Shown: positions 1 through 8,791 of the stretch, piece by piece
Layout: every line of letters starts with the position of its first letter
Numbering within the stretch: position 1 is the stretch's first letter
Source of the DNA: Serinibacter arcticus
Lineage (GTDB): Bacteria; Actinomycetota; Actinomycetes; Actinomycetales; Beutenbergiaceae
Direction: 5' to 3'
NCBI RefSeq assembly: GCF_004786095.1
Contig: NZ_RHPJ01000003.1
Span: 372,001-436,000, forward strand
Length of the DNA stretch: 64,000 nt
Position numbers and translations under genes: made by a program
The notes under the pieces: model-generated
Database searches by the model: none
What the model saw: only the letters and a program-made list of their open reading frames with translations
Told to the model about the DNA's origin: nothing

Positions 1-1275
1 GAGAGCCGCATGGGCTCCTACCCGCACGAGTTCTCGGGCGGCATGCGTCAGCGCGCGCTCATCGCGATGGGGCTCGCCGGTTCGCCCGCGCTCCTGGTGG
101 CGGACGAGCCGACGTCGGCCCTGGACGTCACGGTCCAGCGCGTCATCCTCGACAAGCTCGCCGACCTGACGACCTCGCGCGGCACCTCGGTCCTGCTCAT
201 CACGCACGACCTCGGTCTCGCGGCGGAGCGTGCGTCGCACCTGCTCGTCATGTACCGCGGCGAGCTCGTGGAGCACGGGTCGGCGCGCGAGATCCTGCGG
301 GACCCGCAGCACGAGTACACGAAGCGGCTGCTGGCCGCCGCGCCGTCGCTCGCCTCTCGCCGCATCCAGATCGCCCGCAGCACCGGACAGCTCGACGCCG
401 TGGCGGACGACCTGCTCGCGCCGACCGAGGTGACCGAGGTCGGCGAGGTGGGGGAGGCCGTGGGCACCGAGGCTGCGCCCGTCATCCGCGCCTCCCACCT
501 GCGCAAGGTGTTCCCCGGCGCGCGGCGCGGGCTGCGTCGTCGGCCCGACGTGGTCGCCGTCGACGACGTGTCCTTCGACCTGCCGCGCGGTCAGACGCTC
601 GGCATCGTGGGGGAGTCGGGGTCGGGGAAGTCGACCGTGGCGCGCATGGTGCTGGACCTCCTGCCGCCCACGTCGGGCTCGGTCGAGCTCGACGGGCTGA
701 CCGTCGGGGCGAGGTCGCAGGCCGAGGAGGTCGCGTTCCGCCGTCGGGTGCAGCCGATCTTCCAGGACCCGTACTCCTCGCTGGACCCGCTGTTCACGAT
801 CGCTCGGACGATCGAGGAGCCGCTGCGCGCGCACGGCGTCGGGTCGGTCACGCAGCGGCGGGCGCGCGTGCGCGAGCTGCTCGAGCAGGTGGCGCTGCCG
901 GAGGACGTGCTGCGGCGCTACCCCTCGGAGCTGTCCGGCGGTCAGCGCCAGCGCGTCGCGATCGCGCGGGCCCTCGCGCTCAACCCCGACGTGGTGGTCT
1001 GCGACGAGGCGGTCTCGGCGCTCGACGTCGTGGTGCAGGCGCAGATCCTGCACCTGCTCGCCGAGCTGCAGTCGCAGCTCGACCTCAGCTACCTGTTCAT
1101 CTCCCACGACCTCGCGGTCGTGCGCCAGATCGCCGACCAGGTCGTGGTGATGGAGAAGGGCGCCGTCGTGGAGCAGGGGCGGACCGACGACGTGTTCGAC
1201 GCACCGCAGCAGCCCTACACGCAGGCGCTGCTCGCGGCGATCCCCGGGGCGAACCTGGACCTGGCGATCAGCTGA
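1..1275 (+). CDS. Oligopeptide/dipeptide ABC transporter, fused double ATPase subunit (5' truncated)
   Basis: The frame is open to the left edge, so the start lies outside the window. What remains is the end of a first ATPase domain (signature FSGGMRQR, Walker B LLVADEPTSALD, H-loop ITHDLG) followed by a complete second one with Walker A GESGSGKST at about residue 204 of the visible part, signature ELSGGQRQR, Walker B CDEAVSALD and H-loop ISHDLA. Two tandem DppD/DppF-like domains in one polypeptide are typical of the GsiA/YejF type, which energises peptide or nickel uptake on the cytoplasmic face of the membrane. The motif PYTQALLAAIPG near the end matches the oligopeptide-transporter C-terminal region. 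The permease and binding protein would be expected upstream. The substrate cannot be told from sequence. Confidence 0.93.
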   Translation, partial: ESRMGSYPHEFSGGMRQRALIAMGLAGSPALLVADEPTSALDVTVQRVILDKLADLTTSRGTSVLLITHDLGLAAERASHLLVMYRGELVEHGSAREILRDPQHEYTKRLLAAAPSLASRRIQIARSTGQLDAVADDLLAPTEVTEVGEVGEAVGTEAAPVIRASHLRKVFPGARRGLRRRPDVVAVDDVSFDLPRGQTLGIVGESGSGKSTVARMVLDLLPPTSGSVELDGLTVGARSQAEEVAFRRRVQPIFQDPYSSLDPLFTIARTIEEPLRAHGVGSVTQRRARVRELLEQVALPEDVLRRYPSELSGGQRQRVAIARALALNPDVVVCDEAVSALDVVVQAQILHLLAELQSQLDLSYLFISHDLAVVRQIADQVVVMEKGAVVEQGRTDDVFDAPQQPYTQALLAAIPGANLDLAIS

Positions 1276-1340
1276 GCGACGGGCGCCGACACCGGGCGGC
1301 ACGTGTCGGCGCTCCTCCGTCCGCTCCCCGGCCCGCGGTG

Positions 1341-1370
1341 GTGGCACACGCGCGGCTACCCGGCTAGGAT
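1341..1370 (+). promoter_or_regulatory. Candidate rpsA promoter (-35 GTGGCA, -10 TAGGAT)
   Basis: The 261-base gap between the ABC gene and rpsA holds no convincing gene. A TAGGAT -10 hexamer at 1365-1370 lies 18 bases after GTGGCA at 1341-1346, a 4/6 match to TTGACA. It would start a leader of roughly 160 bases before rpsA. The assignment rests on sequence resemblance only. Confidence 0.4.
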
Positions 1371-1536
1371 GGACGTCGGCGCCTGCTGCTCGCGCGCCCT
1401 CCCGTGCCCTCGTGTCCGCTCCCGTGCCGACACGTGCTCGGTCAGGACCGTCGAGCGTGCCGGTGTCCGTTCCCCACCACCGGGTGGGTGACGCACCTGT
1501 CCATTCGATCCTTGTCCGCAACGGAGTCTCTCCTAC

Positions 1537-3042
1537 ATGACCATCTCCACCCCCGCCCCGGCTGTCCCGCAGGTCGCGATCAACGACATCGGTTCCGCCG
1601 AGGACTTCCTCGCCGCAGTCGACGCCACGATCAAGTACTTCAACGACGGCGACATCGTCGAGGGCACCATCGTCAAGGTCGACCGCGACGAGGTCCTCCT
1701 TGACATCGGTTACAAGACGGAGGGGGTCATCCTCTCCCGCGAGCTCTCGATCAAGCACGACGTCGACCCCGAAGAGGTTGTGTCCGTCGGCGAGATCGTC
1801 GAGGCTCTGGTCCTCCAGAAGGAGGACAAGGAGGGACGTCTTCTCCTGTCCAAGAAGCGCGCGCAGTACGAGCGCGCCTGGGGCACGATCGAGAAGATCA
1901 AGGAGGAGGACGGCGTCGTCACCGGCACCGTCATCGAGGTCGTCAAGGGCGGCCTCATCCTCGACATCGGCCTGCGCGGCTTCCTGCCCGCGTCGCTGGT
2001 CGAGATGCGTCGCGTCCGCGACCTCCAGCCGTACGTCGGCAAGGAGATCGAGGCCAAGATCATCGAGCTCGACAAGAACCGCAACAACGTCGTCCTGTCG
2101 CGTCGGGCCTGGCTCGAGCAGACCCAGTCCGAGGTCCGCTCGACCTTCCTGTCGACGCTCGCCAAGGGCCAGGTTCGCCCGGGTGTCGTGTCGTCGATCG
2201 TGAACTTCGGTGCGTTCGTGGACCTCGGCGGCGTCGATGGTCTCGTCCACGTCTCGGAGCTGTCCTGGAAGCACATCGACCACCCCTCCGAGGTCGTCGA
2301 GGTCGGCCAGGAGGTCACGGTCGAGGTTCTCGACGTCGAGCTCGACCGCGAGCGCGTCTCGCTGTCGCTCAAGGCGACGCAGGAGGACCCGTGGCAGCAG
2401 TTCGCTCGGACCCACGCCATCGGCCAGGTCGTGCCCGGCAAGGTCACCAAGCTCGTTCCGTTCGGTGCGTTCGTGCGCGTCGAGGACGGCATCGAGGGCC
2501 TCGTCCACATCTCCGAGCTGGCCGTGCGCCACGTGGAGCTTCCCGAGCAGGTCGCGAAGGTCGGCGAGGAGGTCTTCGTCAAGGTCATCGACATCGACCT
2601 CGAGCGTCGCCGCATCTCGCTGTCGCTGAAGCAGGCCAACGAGGGCGTCGACCCCGCGTCGGACGACTTCGACCCCAGCCTCTACGGGATGGCGGCCGAG
2701 TACGACGAGGCCGGGAACTACAAGTACCCGGAGGGCTTCGACTCCGAGACCAACGAGTGGCTCGAGGGCTTCGACACGCAGCGTGAGGAGTGGGAGCGGC
2801 AGTACGCCGAGGCCCAGTCGCGCTGGGAGGCCCACAAGAAGCAGGTCGCCAGCGCGATCGAGGCCGACGCCGAGGCTCCGGCCGAGGCGACGAGCAGCAG
2901 CAGCAGCTCGTCCTCCTCGTCGTCCTCGTCCAGCGAGTCCTCCGCGTCGTCGAGCTACTCCTCGACGCCGTCCGGCCCGAGCGGCACGCTCGCGTCCGAC
3001 GAGGCCCTCGCCGCTCTGCGCGAGAAGCTGACCGGCGCCTGA
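1537..3042 (+). CDS. rpsA: 30S ribosomal protein S1
   Basis: A 501-residue S1 protein with four S1 RNA-binding domains at about residues 37-106, 124-189, 209-278 and 294-365. The last two are the most canonical (NFGAFVDLGG..GLVHVSEL and PFGAFVRVEDG..GLVHISEL). S1 binds mRNA on the small subunit and helps initiation. Four domains is the usual actinobacterial number, against six in E. coli. After the fourth domain comes a Tyr/Glu/Trp-rich region and then an unusual serine tract (about residues 453-476) encoded by AGC/TCG/TCC runs at 2893-2966. The ATG follows a GGAG at 1523-1526. The gene stands alone, with its own leader upstream and a strong hairpin downstream. Confidence 0.98.
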   Translation: MTISTPAPAVPQVAINDIGSAEDFLAAVDATIKYFNDGDIVEGTIVKVDRDEVLLDIGYKTEGVILSRELSIKHDVDPEEVVSVGEIVEALVLQKEDKEGRLLLSKKRAQYERAWGTIEKIKEEDGVVTGTVIEVVKGGLILDIGLRGFLPASLVEMRRVRDLQPYVGKEIEAKIIELDKNRNNVVLSRRAWLEQTQSEVRSTFLSTLAKGQVRPGVVSSIVNFGAFVDLGGVDGLVHVSELSWKHIDHPSEVVEVGQEVTVEVLDVELDRERVSLSLKATQEDPWQQFARTHAIGQVVPGKVTKLVPFGAFVRVEDGIEGLVHISELAVRHVELPEQVAKVGEEVFVKVIDIDLERRRISLSLKQANEGVDPASDDFDPSLYGMAAEYDEAGNYKYPEGFDSETNEWLEGFDTQREEWERQYAEAQSRWEAHKKQVASAIEADAEAPAEATSSSSSSSSSSSSSSESSASSSYSSTPSGPSGTLASDEALAALREKLTGA

Positions 3043-3066
3043 TCCTCAGGCCCCACCCGTAGCACC

Positions 3067-3106
3067 GACGGCGCCCCCCACCTCCTCGGAGGTGGGGGGC
3101 GCCGTC
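3067..3106. terminator. Strong hairpin terminator between rpsA and the convergent surface-protein gene
   Basis: Perfect inverted repeat: 3067-3085 pairs with 3088-3106 (18-19 bp stem beginning GACGGCGCCCCCC, tight CTCG turn). It begins 25 bases after the rpsA stop. There is no long T run, as is common for actinobacterial terminators. It lies between convergent genes, so it can serve both strands. Confidence 0.85.
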
Positions 3107-3173
3107 GTCGTCCGTCAGGGATGTCGCGTCGGGGTCGTGGAGCTACCCGCTCCCGGTCGCGTCCCGGGTCGCG

Positions 3174-4379
3174 TCAGCGACCGTGACCCGAGCCGTCCGG
3201 GTGGGCGAGGCTCCGGGTCCGGCGACGCCACAGCACGGTGGCCGTCCCCGCGAGGACGAGCGCGACGCTGCCGGCCCCCAGGGCGAGGAGGCCGTCGTCG
3301 GCACCCGTCTCCGCGAGGTCGCCGCCGCGGCTGCCCCGGGGCGTGCGGGAGTCCGCCGGTGGGCTGGCGGGAGGTCGCGTGCCGGAGCTCGACGGGGGCG
3401 AGGTCGCGTCGGACGGCGGACCGGACGGCGGCGGCGTGATACCGCCCGAGGGCGGCGGGGTCGGCCCGTCCGACGGCGGCGGCCCCTCTGACGGAGGAGG
3501 TGTCGGTCCGTCGCTCGGGGGCGGGCTCGGCTCGACGGGAGGGCTGGGATCGACGGGAGGGCTGGGATCGACGGGAGGGCTGGGGTCGACCGGCGGGCTG
3601 GGGTCGACCGGAGGCTCGGTCGGTTCCTCGTCGGCGCACGACGCGTCCGTGAACACCGTCGAGTCGAGCGTGACGGCTCCGTTCCGCGCGAGGGCGCGGC
3701 CCTGGACCGTCGTGCCCGAGGTCGTGCTGATCGAGGTCAGCGCCATGATGGTGCCGACGAACGTCGTGGACGACCCGAGCGTCGCCGAGCTGCCGATCTG
3801 CCAGAACACGTGGCACGCCTGGGCTCCGTCGACCAGAGACACCGTGCTGCCGGACGCGGTCGTCAGTCCCGAGCCGATCTGGAAGATGAAGACCGCGTCG
3901 GGGTCGCCGCCCGCGTCCAGGGTGAGGGTGCCGGTGATCACCGTCGAGCTCGCGGCCGTGTAGACGCCCGGGGCCAGGGTCTGGCCACCGATGTCGGCCG
4001 AGATGGCGGCGTCCGACGCCTGACCCGCGGCGTCGTCGTAGGCGAGGACGAGATCGGCCTGGGCCTGCAGCGCAGCAGCGTCGGCCACGTGGACGGCTCC
4101 CAGCACGATCCCCGGCGGAAATCCGGTGAGGCTGCTCTGGGGGCTGACTCCGACGCCACCGGCGAGCACGCTGGGACCGGTGTTGGTCACCGCCGAGCCG
4201 GCCAGGACGGAGTAGGGGTCGGCGGTTCCGAGCCCCACGGTCGTGCCGATGGCCACGGCTGGGGACGTCCCCAGGGTGATGCCGATCGATGCGATGAGGA
4301 GCGCGGAAGCGGCGCCCGTCGCTCGGAGGAGGAGGGACCGCTTGGGCGGTCGGGTGATGCGGACAGGCGTGCTTCGCAT
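3174..4379 (-). CDS. Secreted ice-binding-like (DUF3494) protein with C-terminal sortase signal
   Basis: 401 residues. Residues 1-43 form a signal peptide (basic RPPKRS start, hydrophobic core, cut near SPAVA). The mature N-terminal part (about 48-245) has the DUF3494/ice-binding-like pattern: YSVLAGSAVTNTGPS, GVSPQSSLTGFPPG, TLAPGVYT, DAVFIFQIGS, VFWQIGSSATLG and GRALARNGAVTLDS. A Pro/Ser-rich stalk follows with five PSPPVD-type units, then LAETG, a hydrophobic stretch and a basic tail (WRRRTRS), a sortase-type anchor. The DUF3494 fold is a beta-solenoid known from ice-binding proteins and also from many adhesins, so ice binding is only a possibility. Start chosen at ATG with AAGGAG eight bases upstream. 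A longer minus-strand frame over the same bases (3115-4413) lacks these features. Confidence 0.88.
   Translation of the reverse strand: MRSTPVRITRPPKRSLLLRATGAASALLIASIGITLGTSPAVAIGTTVGLGTADPYSVLAGSAVTNTGPSVLAGGVGVSPQSSLTGFPPGIVLGAVHVADAAALQAQADLVLAYDDAAGQASDAAISADIGGQTLAPGVYTAASSTVITGTLTLDAGGDPDAVFIFQIGSGLTTASGSTVSLVDGAQACHVFWQIGSSATLGSSTTFVGTIMALTSISTTSGTTVQGRALARNGAVTLDSTVFTDASCADEEPTEPPVDPSPPVDPSPPVDPSPPVDPSPPVEPSPPPSDGPTPPPSEGPPPSDGPTPPPSGGITPPPSGPPSDATSPPSSSGTRPPASPPADSRTPRGSRGGDLAETGADDGLLALGAGSVALVLAGTATVLWRRRTRSLAHPDGSGHGR
3523..3612. repeat. 18-bp tandem repeat, five copies, encoding the (PSPPVD/E)n stalk
   Basis: Five head-to-tail 18-bp units at 3523, 3541, 3559, 3577 and 3595, of the form GGGCTGGGATCGACGGGA. 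Copies 2 and 3 are identical; copies 4 and 5 share the variants GGGTCGACC. On the minus strand each unit encodes PSPPVD or a close variant, the wall-spanning stalk of the surface protein. Copy number could vary by slippage. Confidence 0.9.
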
Positions 4380-4412
4380 GGAAGCTCCTTAGATCCCCGT
4401 ATCGCGGGGTCA

Positions 4413-4427
4413 ATCACAGGTTGTGAT
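4413..4427. promoter_or_regulatory. Operator-like palindrome upstream of the surface-protein gene
   Basis: ATCACA-GGT-TGTGAT, a perfect 6-bp inverted repeat with a 3-base spacer, lies 34 bases upstream of the minus-strand start at 4379. Between the two is a second short hairpin, CCCCG-TATCG-CGGGG (4395-4409). The symmetry and position suggest a repressor or activator site. No regulator can be named. Confidence 0.45.
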
Positions 4428-4444
4428 AACTGGATACTAGGAAG

Positions 4445-4517
4445 CATCAAAACAAAAAGAAAGGACGAACCTAGGGTTCTTCTGCGCCGAATGAGCCGGT
4501 TCTAAAAGAAGAAGAAC
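4445..4517 (-). terminator. Probable terminator of the efe/NUDIX operon
   Basis: Read on the minus strand, about 50 bases after the NUDIX stop, GTTCTTCT (4517-4510) can pair with AGAAGAAC (4483-4476). This is followed by a pyrimidine-rich run, CCTTTCTTTTTGTTTTG, near 4464-4448. The T-rich tract is rare in this GC-rich window and supports intrinsic termination, although the loop of about 26 bases is long. Confidence 0.45.
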
Positions 4518-4567
4518 TGCTTGATGATGTTGAGCAAGGAAGTCTGCGTGAGGTCCGCGTCACATCG

Positions 4568-5128
4568 TCAGCCCCAGCGTCCCAGCGCCATCGCGGCGAG
4601 CGTGAGCGCGGCGAGGCTCTCGCCGTCGCGCATCGTGCCCGAGGCGACCAGGTCGCCGATGTCCGACCACTCCACCGCGCGCACCTCGGTGATGCCCTCG
4701 GCGCGCGCGTCGTGACCGAGGCTGCCGTCGTGCCGCACCCCCTCGGCGACCACGACGGTGCCGGGCGCCCGACAGACCCCGTTGAGGGAGTCCACCTCGC
4801 CGGCGACGCGCCAGCGGCCGCCCGTCGCCCCGGCCTCCTCGAGCAGCTCGCGCCGACCGGCCGTGATCGGGTCGTCGCCGTCGGTGCCCCCCGCCGGCAC
4901 CTCCCAGCCCGCACCCGTGGTGTAGCGGTGCGCGCGGACCAGGAGCACGCGGTCGCCGTCGTCGAGCGCCACGACGAACACGGCGGGGGACCGGACCTCG
5001 ACCACGCCGTAGATCCCGGGTCTGCCGTCCGGTGCGACGACGTCGTCCTCGATGACGCGGATCCAGCGGTTGGCGTAGACCTCGCGCGTCGCTGTGCGCT
5101 GCCAGGGCGTGGGGAGGGGAGTCGTCAC
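4568..5128 (-). CDS. NUDIX hydrolase (ADP-ribose pyrophosphatase-like)
   Basis: 186 residues. The core reads EVPAGG..ADP-ribose-type..RELLEEAG, the helix of the Nudix box that binds Mg2+ and cleaves a nucleoside diphosphate linked to another moiety. The first half of the box is one residue shorter than the classical GX5EX7REUXEEXGU, with Asp where Glu is usual. The upstream EVYANRWIRVIEDDV and downstream AEGITEVRAVEW patterns fit the ADP-ribose/NDP-sugar branch (NudF-like). GTG at 5128 is the first sensible start; no clear ribosome binding site is seen. It begins 32 bases after efeB and is probably co-transcribed with the iron-uptake genes. Confidence 0.85.
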   Translation of the reverse strand: MTTPLPTPWQRTATREVYANRWIRVIEDDVVAPDGRPGIYGVVEVRSPAVFVVALDDGDRVLLVRAHRYTTGAGWEVPAGGTDGDDPITAGRRELLEEAGATGGRWRVAGEVDSLNGVCRAPGTVVVAEGVRHDGSLGHDARAEGITEVRAVEWSDIGDLVASGTMRDGESLAALTLAAMALGRWG

Positions 5129-5160
5129 GGGGTGAGTCTGGCAGGCCGTGGCCCCGCGGT

Positions 5161-6465
5161 TCAGGCGAAGAGCGTCTCGCCGACGAAGCCGCCGACCCTC
5201 GCCCCCGGAGGGATCGCGAACGTGGCGGAGCCGATGTGCCGCACGTACTCGTTCAGCAGGTCGGTCGAGAGCGTGCGCTGCACCGTGACGAACTGCTCCA
5301 GGTCGCGCACGTAGGCCAGGAAGAACAGGCCGGCGTCGAGCCGACCGAGCGCGTTCGACCCGTCGACGTAGTTGTAGCCGCGCCGGAGCAGCCGGGCGCC
5401 GCCGTTGTTGTCGGGATGGGCGAGCCGGACGTGCGAGGCGACGTCGATCGCCGGGGCGCCGTCGACCTCGACGTCGAAGTCCGGGGCCGTCATCTCCGTC
5501 CCGCCCGAGAGGGGGGCGCCGATCGTCTTGTCGCGTCCGACGATCGTCTGCTGCTCGCCGAGCTGCACCCTGTCCCAGGTCTCCATCAGCATCTCGATCT
5601 TGCGGGCGACGAGGTAGGAGCCGCCTGTCAGCCACGCCGGCTCGTCCCCGGACGCGACCCAGACGGACTCCGCGAGCGCGGCGTCGTCGTCGGCGAGCAC
5701 GTTCGCGGTGCCGTCCTTGAAGCCGAACAGGTTGCGCGGCGTCGCCTGGTCCGCCGTCGTGCGGGACGTGCGACCGAAGCCCATCTGCGACCACCGCACG
5801 TGCGCGCGGCCGAACGCGATGCGGCTGAGGTTGCGCACGGCGTGCACGGCCACCTGGGGGTCGTCGGCGCACGCCTGCACGCACAGGTCGCCGTGCGAGG
5901 CCTCGGCCTTGAGCACGTCACCGAGGAACGGCGGCAGCGGGGCGAGCCCCGGCGGGCGGCGGTCGGCGATGCCGAACCGGTCGACACCGTCGAGCTCGAA
6001 CAGCGTCGGACCGAGGCCGATCGTGATGGTCAGCGAGGAGGCGGGCAGCCCGAGCGCCTCACCCGTGTCGTCCGGCGGCGCGGTGAGCGGTCCCGCCACG
6101 GCGCCCGACGCCGAGACGTCCAGCCCCTGCGTCAGGCGCGAGGCCGCGTAGCTCCACTCCTGGAGCAGCGCGACCAGATCCTCGCGCGTGGCCCGCGAGG
6201 ACATGTCGAAGGCCGCGAGGTGGAGGTGGTCCTGCACCGGCGTCGTGATGCCCGACTGGTGCTCACCGACGAACGGGTGGACCCCCGCGGTCGAACCACC
6301 GGTCGGCGAGCCGCCTCCCACGGGCAGGGGGCCGGGCGCCGGGGCGGTCAGGCGTCCGAGGGTCGCGCCGATCGCCCCGGCCGCGACGCCGGCCGCACCG
6401 AGCCCGAGGGCGGTGCGGCGCGACGGCGCCGGGCGGTCGGCGCCGTCGGGAGTCACCGGGGTCAC
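5161..6465 (-). CDS. efeB: Dyp-type heme peroxidase, deferrochelatase of the EfeUOB system
   Basis: 434 residues with a twin-arginine signal (SRRTALGLGAAG, about residues 15-38), so it is folded before export. The DyP motif FGFKDGTAN is at about residues 246-255, and the downstream GGSYLVARKIEM and the Arg-containing C-terminal half match EfeB/YwbN. DyP peroxidases use heme and H2O2. In the Efe system EfeB is thought to oxidise Fe2+ for the permease or to recover iron from heme. GTG start 10 bases after the efeO stop, with a weak ribosome site. It is the third gene of the efeU-efeO-efeB chain. Confidence 0.95.
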   Translation of the reverse strand: MTPVTPDGADRPAPSRRTALGLGAAGVAAGAIGATLGRLTAPAPGPLPVGGGSPTGGSTAGVHPFVGEHQSGITTPVQDHLHLAAFDMSSRATREDLVALLQEWSYAASRLTQGLDVSASGAVAGPLTAPPDDTGEALGLPASSLTITIGLGPTLFELDGVDRFGIADRRPPGLAPLPPFLGDVLKAEASHGDLCVQACADDPQVAVHAVRNLSRIAFGRAHVRWSQMGFGRTSRTTADQATPRNLFGFKDGTANVLADDDAALAESVWVASGDEPAWLTGGSYLVARKIEMLMETWDRVQLGEQQTIVGRDKTIGAPLSGGTEMTAPDFDVEVDGAPAIDVASHVRLAHPDNNGGARLLRRGYNYVDGSNALGRLDAGLFFLAYVRDLEQFVTVQRTLSTDLLNEYVRHIGSATFAIPPGARVGGFVGETLFA

Positions 6466-6475
6466 GCCGCGCCGC

Positions 6476-7699
6476 TCAGGCCAGGACCGTGGTCGTGAGC
6501 TGCGACAGCGGCTCGGCCAGGGCGTTGATGAGGTCGGAGAGCTCCTTCTTGTCCGCGTCGGTCAGCTCCGGGTAGGTGACGAACCCGTCGGTCAGCGACC
6601 CGTGCTGCGCCAGCGCGGTCTCGAGCGCGGTGTAGCCGTCCTCGATCTGCGCCGCGAGCTCCTCTCCGTCGGTGCCCTGCGCGATCGCGAGGTCCTCGAC
6701 CAGCGAGAACGCCATCTTGGAGCCCTCGACGTTGGCGGCGAAGTCCCACAGGTCGGTACCCGACCACCAGTCCTCCTCGCCCGTGATCTTGCCCGTGGCG
6801 ACCTCGTCGAGCAGGCCGATCGCGCCGTTGGAGATCCAGTCGACGCCCTGGTCCTCGAGGAAGGCCGTGAAGTCGTCGGAGTGCACGTAGTCGTACAGCT
6901 CGGTCACGTCCGCCACCAGCAGGCGGCCGAGCTCGGCTCGCTGCTCGGGGGTCGAGGGCGCCCAGTCCTGGAACGCGTCGGTCTCGCCGTCGGAGTTGAG
7001 GGCGCCCGGCGCGGGCTCCCACAGATCCTTCTCGATGCGGTGGAAGCCGGTCCAGTCCAGTCCCTCGGCGACCGCGTCGACCTCGCGGTAGTCGATCCGC
7101 GGGTCGAGGTCGCCGAGCGCCTCGGCGACGGGCTCGATCCGCTCGTAGTACGCGCGCACCTGCGGGAACGCGGTGCGCGCGGTCTCGTCGTCGCCGTCGG
7201 TGTACGCGGTCACGAAGGCCTCGGTCTCCGGCAGCAGCTGCGCGACCTGGTCCTTGACGAAGGCCGCGTAGAGGTCGACGGCGTCCTGCTTCAGCTCGGC
7301 GTCGGGACCGGTGAGCTCGACGCGGTCGCCGCTCACGGTGAACGCGGTCGAACCGACGCCGGCGCCCACCATGCCCGGCTTGCACATGGTGAGGTAGTCG
7401 CCCGGCTGGGCGGTCACGGTCAGCGTGCGGGACTCCGACGGTGCGATGTTCTCCACCTCGCCCACGATGCGCAGGCCGTCCGAGGCCATCAGGTAGAACT
7501 CCGTCACCTGCGCGCCGTCGTTGGTGACCTCGAACTGCAGCGTTCCGCTGCTCGCCTGCGCGGCGCTGACGTCGCACCCGGCGTCGGTCGAGCTGACGGT
7601 GAGGGCACCGTCGCCGGACGTGGGGGTGTTCGGCACGCAGGCGCTGGTCACGAGCACGAGGAGCGCTGCGCCGACGAGGGGTGTGGTGCGGGAGGTCAT
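6476..7699 (-). CDS. efeO: Iron-uptake periplasmic/lipoprotein component EfeO (cupredoxin plus M75 domains)
   Basis: 407 residues. A signal peptide with a lipobox-like VTSAC (Cys21) suggests a membrane-anchored lipoprotein, though Thr at -3 is not ideal. The N-terminal EfeO-type cupredoxin domain (about 35-125) contains [18 protein letters not shown] and [11 protein letters not shown]. The C-terminal imelysin/M75 domain has the HxxE metal motif in [10 protein letters not shown] near residue 220. EfeO captures iron outside the membrane and passes it to EfeU. ATG start with AAGGAG eight bases upstream. Its ATG overlaps the efeU stop by four bases (ATGA), showing translational coupling. Confidence 0.96.
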   Translation of the reverse strand: MTSRTTPLVGAALLVLVTSACVPNTPTSGDGALTVSSTDAGCDVSAAQASSGTLQFEVTNDGAQVTEFYLMASDGLRIVGEVENIAPSESRTLTVTAQPGDYLTMCKPGMVGAGVGSTAFTVSGDRVELTGPDAELKQDAVDLYAAFVKDQVAQLLPETEAFVTAYTDGDDETARTAFPQVRAYYERIEPVAEALGDLDPRIDYREVDAVAEGLDWTGFHRIEKDLWEPAPGALNSDGETDAFQDWAPSTPEQRAELGRLLVADVTELYDYVHSDDFTAFLEDQGVDWISNGAIGLLDEVATGKITGEEDWWSGTDLWDFAANVEGSKMAFSLVEDLAIAQGTDGEELAAQIEDGYTALETALAQHGSLTDGFVTYPELTDADKKELSDLINALAEPLSQLTTTVLA

Positions 7700-8643
7700 G
7701 CTGCTCCTTGGTGTGCTGATCCGTGGTGCTCCGAGGCGGCGGAGGCCGGGGCGGTGGTGGGACGGGAGGTGCCGTGGCCGAGGAACGCGCGGCGCACGAA
7801 CGCCGTGCCGACGACGGCCAGGTAGGCGGCCCAGGCGAGGATCTCGAGCCAGGTCATCTCGGGGGTGAAGCCGATCGTGCCCTTCAGGAGGGCGGCCACG
7901 GCGCCGTCGGGGGCGACGAGGTGCGGGATCTGGAAGGCCCAGCCGAAGGGGAGGCCCGGCAGGCCGACGGCGACCGCGCCGGTGGTCGGGTCGATCGGCG
8001 CGGCGGACGTGAACGGTCCCGGCAGGATCGCGGCCTCCTGCAGGTCGTGCACGCCGTAGGCGAGGACACCCGCGGCGACGACGACCAGCGCGGCGCCCGT
8101 CCAGCGGAAGAAGATCCCGAGGTCGATGCGAACCATGCCGCGGTAGATCAGCCAGCCGAGCGCGACGGCGGTGAGCAGTCCGGCGACGGCGCCGAGCACC
8201 GCACCCGGCCCGTTGCCGAACGAGCGCACGGTCGACCACAGGAAGAGGGTCGTCTCGATGCCCTCGCGCGCCACCGAGATGAACCCGATCGTCACCAGGC
8301 CCCAGGCGGAGCGCGCGACCGCGGCGTCGACGTCGGCCCGGAGATCGGCCGCGAGACCGCGCGCCGCCCCCACCATCCAGAAGACCATCCAGGTCACGAG
8401 GGCGACGGTGACGATCGAGAGGATCCCGCCGATCGCCTCCTGGGCGCGGAAGCTGAGGCCGTAGGCGCCGAAGGTGAGGATCGCGCCGAGACCGAGGGAT
8501 CCGACCACGGCGAGGGCCACGCCGGCCCAGAGTCGGGGGAGGATCGCCGCCCGCCCGCTCCGGTGCAGGTACGCCACGAGGATGCCGACGACCAGCGCGG
8601 CCTCGAGCCCTTCGCGCAGACCGATGAGGAAGGTGGCGAGCAC
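7696..8643 (-). CDS. efeU: Ferrous/ferric iron permease, FTR1 family
   Basis: 315 residues, about seven membrane segments, with the two FTR1 hallmark REXXE motifs: REGLE at residues 10-14 and REGIE at 125-129. Both bind iron during passage through the membrane. The last ~20 residues are a soluble tail. GTG start with GGAAGGA upstream. First gene of the efeUOB operon, with the iron-box-like sequence 47 bases upstream of its start. The gene order matches known EfeUOB loci. Confidence 0.95.
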   Translation of the reverse strand: MLATFLIGLREGLEAALVVGILVAYLHRSGRAAILPRLWAGVALAVVGSLGLGAILTFGAYGLSFRAQEAIGGILSIVTVALVTWMVFWMVGAARGLAADLRADVDAAVARSAWGLVTIGFISVAREGIETTLFLWSTVRSFGNGPGAVLGAVAGLLTAVALGWLIYRGMVRIDLGIFFRWTGAALVVVAAGVLAYGVHDLQEAAILPGPFTSAAPIDPTTGAVAVGLPGLPFGWAFQIPHLVAPDGAVAALLKGTIGFTPEMTWLEILAWAAYLAVVGTAFVRRAFLGHGTSRPTTAPASAASEHHGSAHQGAA

Positions 8644-8689
8644 GGGTGGATCCTTCCGGCGGCTGTGGCGGCCGGACGAGTCACGGTCG

Positions 8690-8708
8690 TAAGGGTTTGC
8701 TTACCTAC
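8690..8708 (-). promoter_or_regulatory. IdeR/DtxR-like iron box before efeU
   Basis: On the minus strand the 19-mer GTAGGTAAGCAAACCCTTA matches about 12 of 19 positions of the actinobacterial iron box TTAGGTTAGGCTAACCTAA, including the TAGGT and CC-T-A arms. It lies 47 bases upstream of the efeU GTG, where a bound repressor would block transcription. Fe2+-bound IdeR/DtxR repression of iron uptake is well established in actinobacteria; its action here is inferred. Confidence 0.65.
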
Positions 8709-8791
8709 GTTGAGGAAGGTACTCCTGGCTCCGGGCGCCCGGCAACGGACGCCCGTGTGACGAGCGTCACCGGTCGTCGCGCCACCTCACG

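Noticed and set aside
1303-1491. Short plus-strand frame in the rpsA leader
   Set aside because: No ribosome site, Cys/Arg/Pro-rich composition, and it overlaps the candidate promoter.
3115-4413. A 432-codon minus-strand frame overlapping the DUF3494 gene
   Set aside because: The other minus-strand frame has the signal peptide, domain and sortase motif, with a good ribosome site.
4521-4715. Plus-strand 64-codon frame next to the NUDIX gene
   Set aside because: Most of it is antisense to the NUDIX coding region; there is no ribosome site and no family resemblance.
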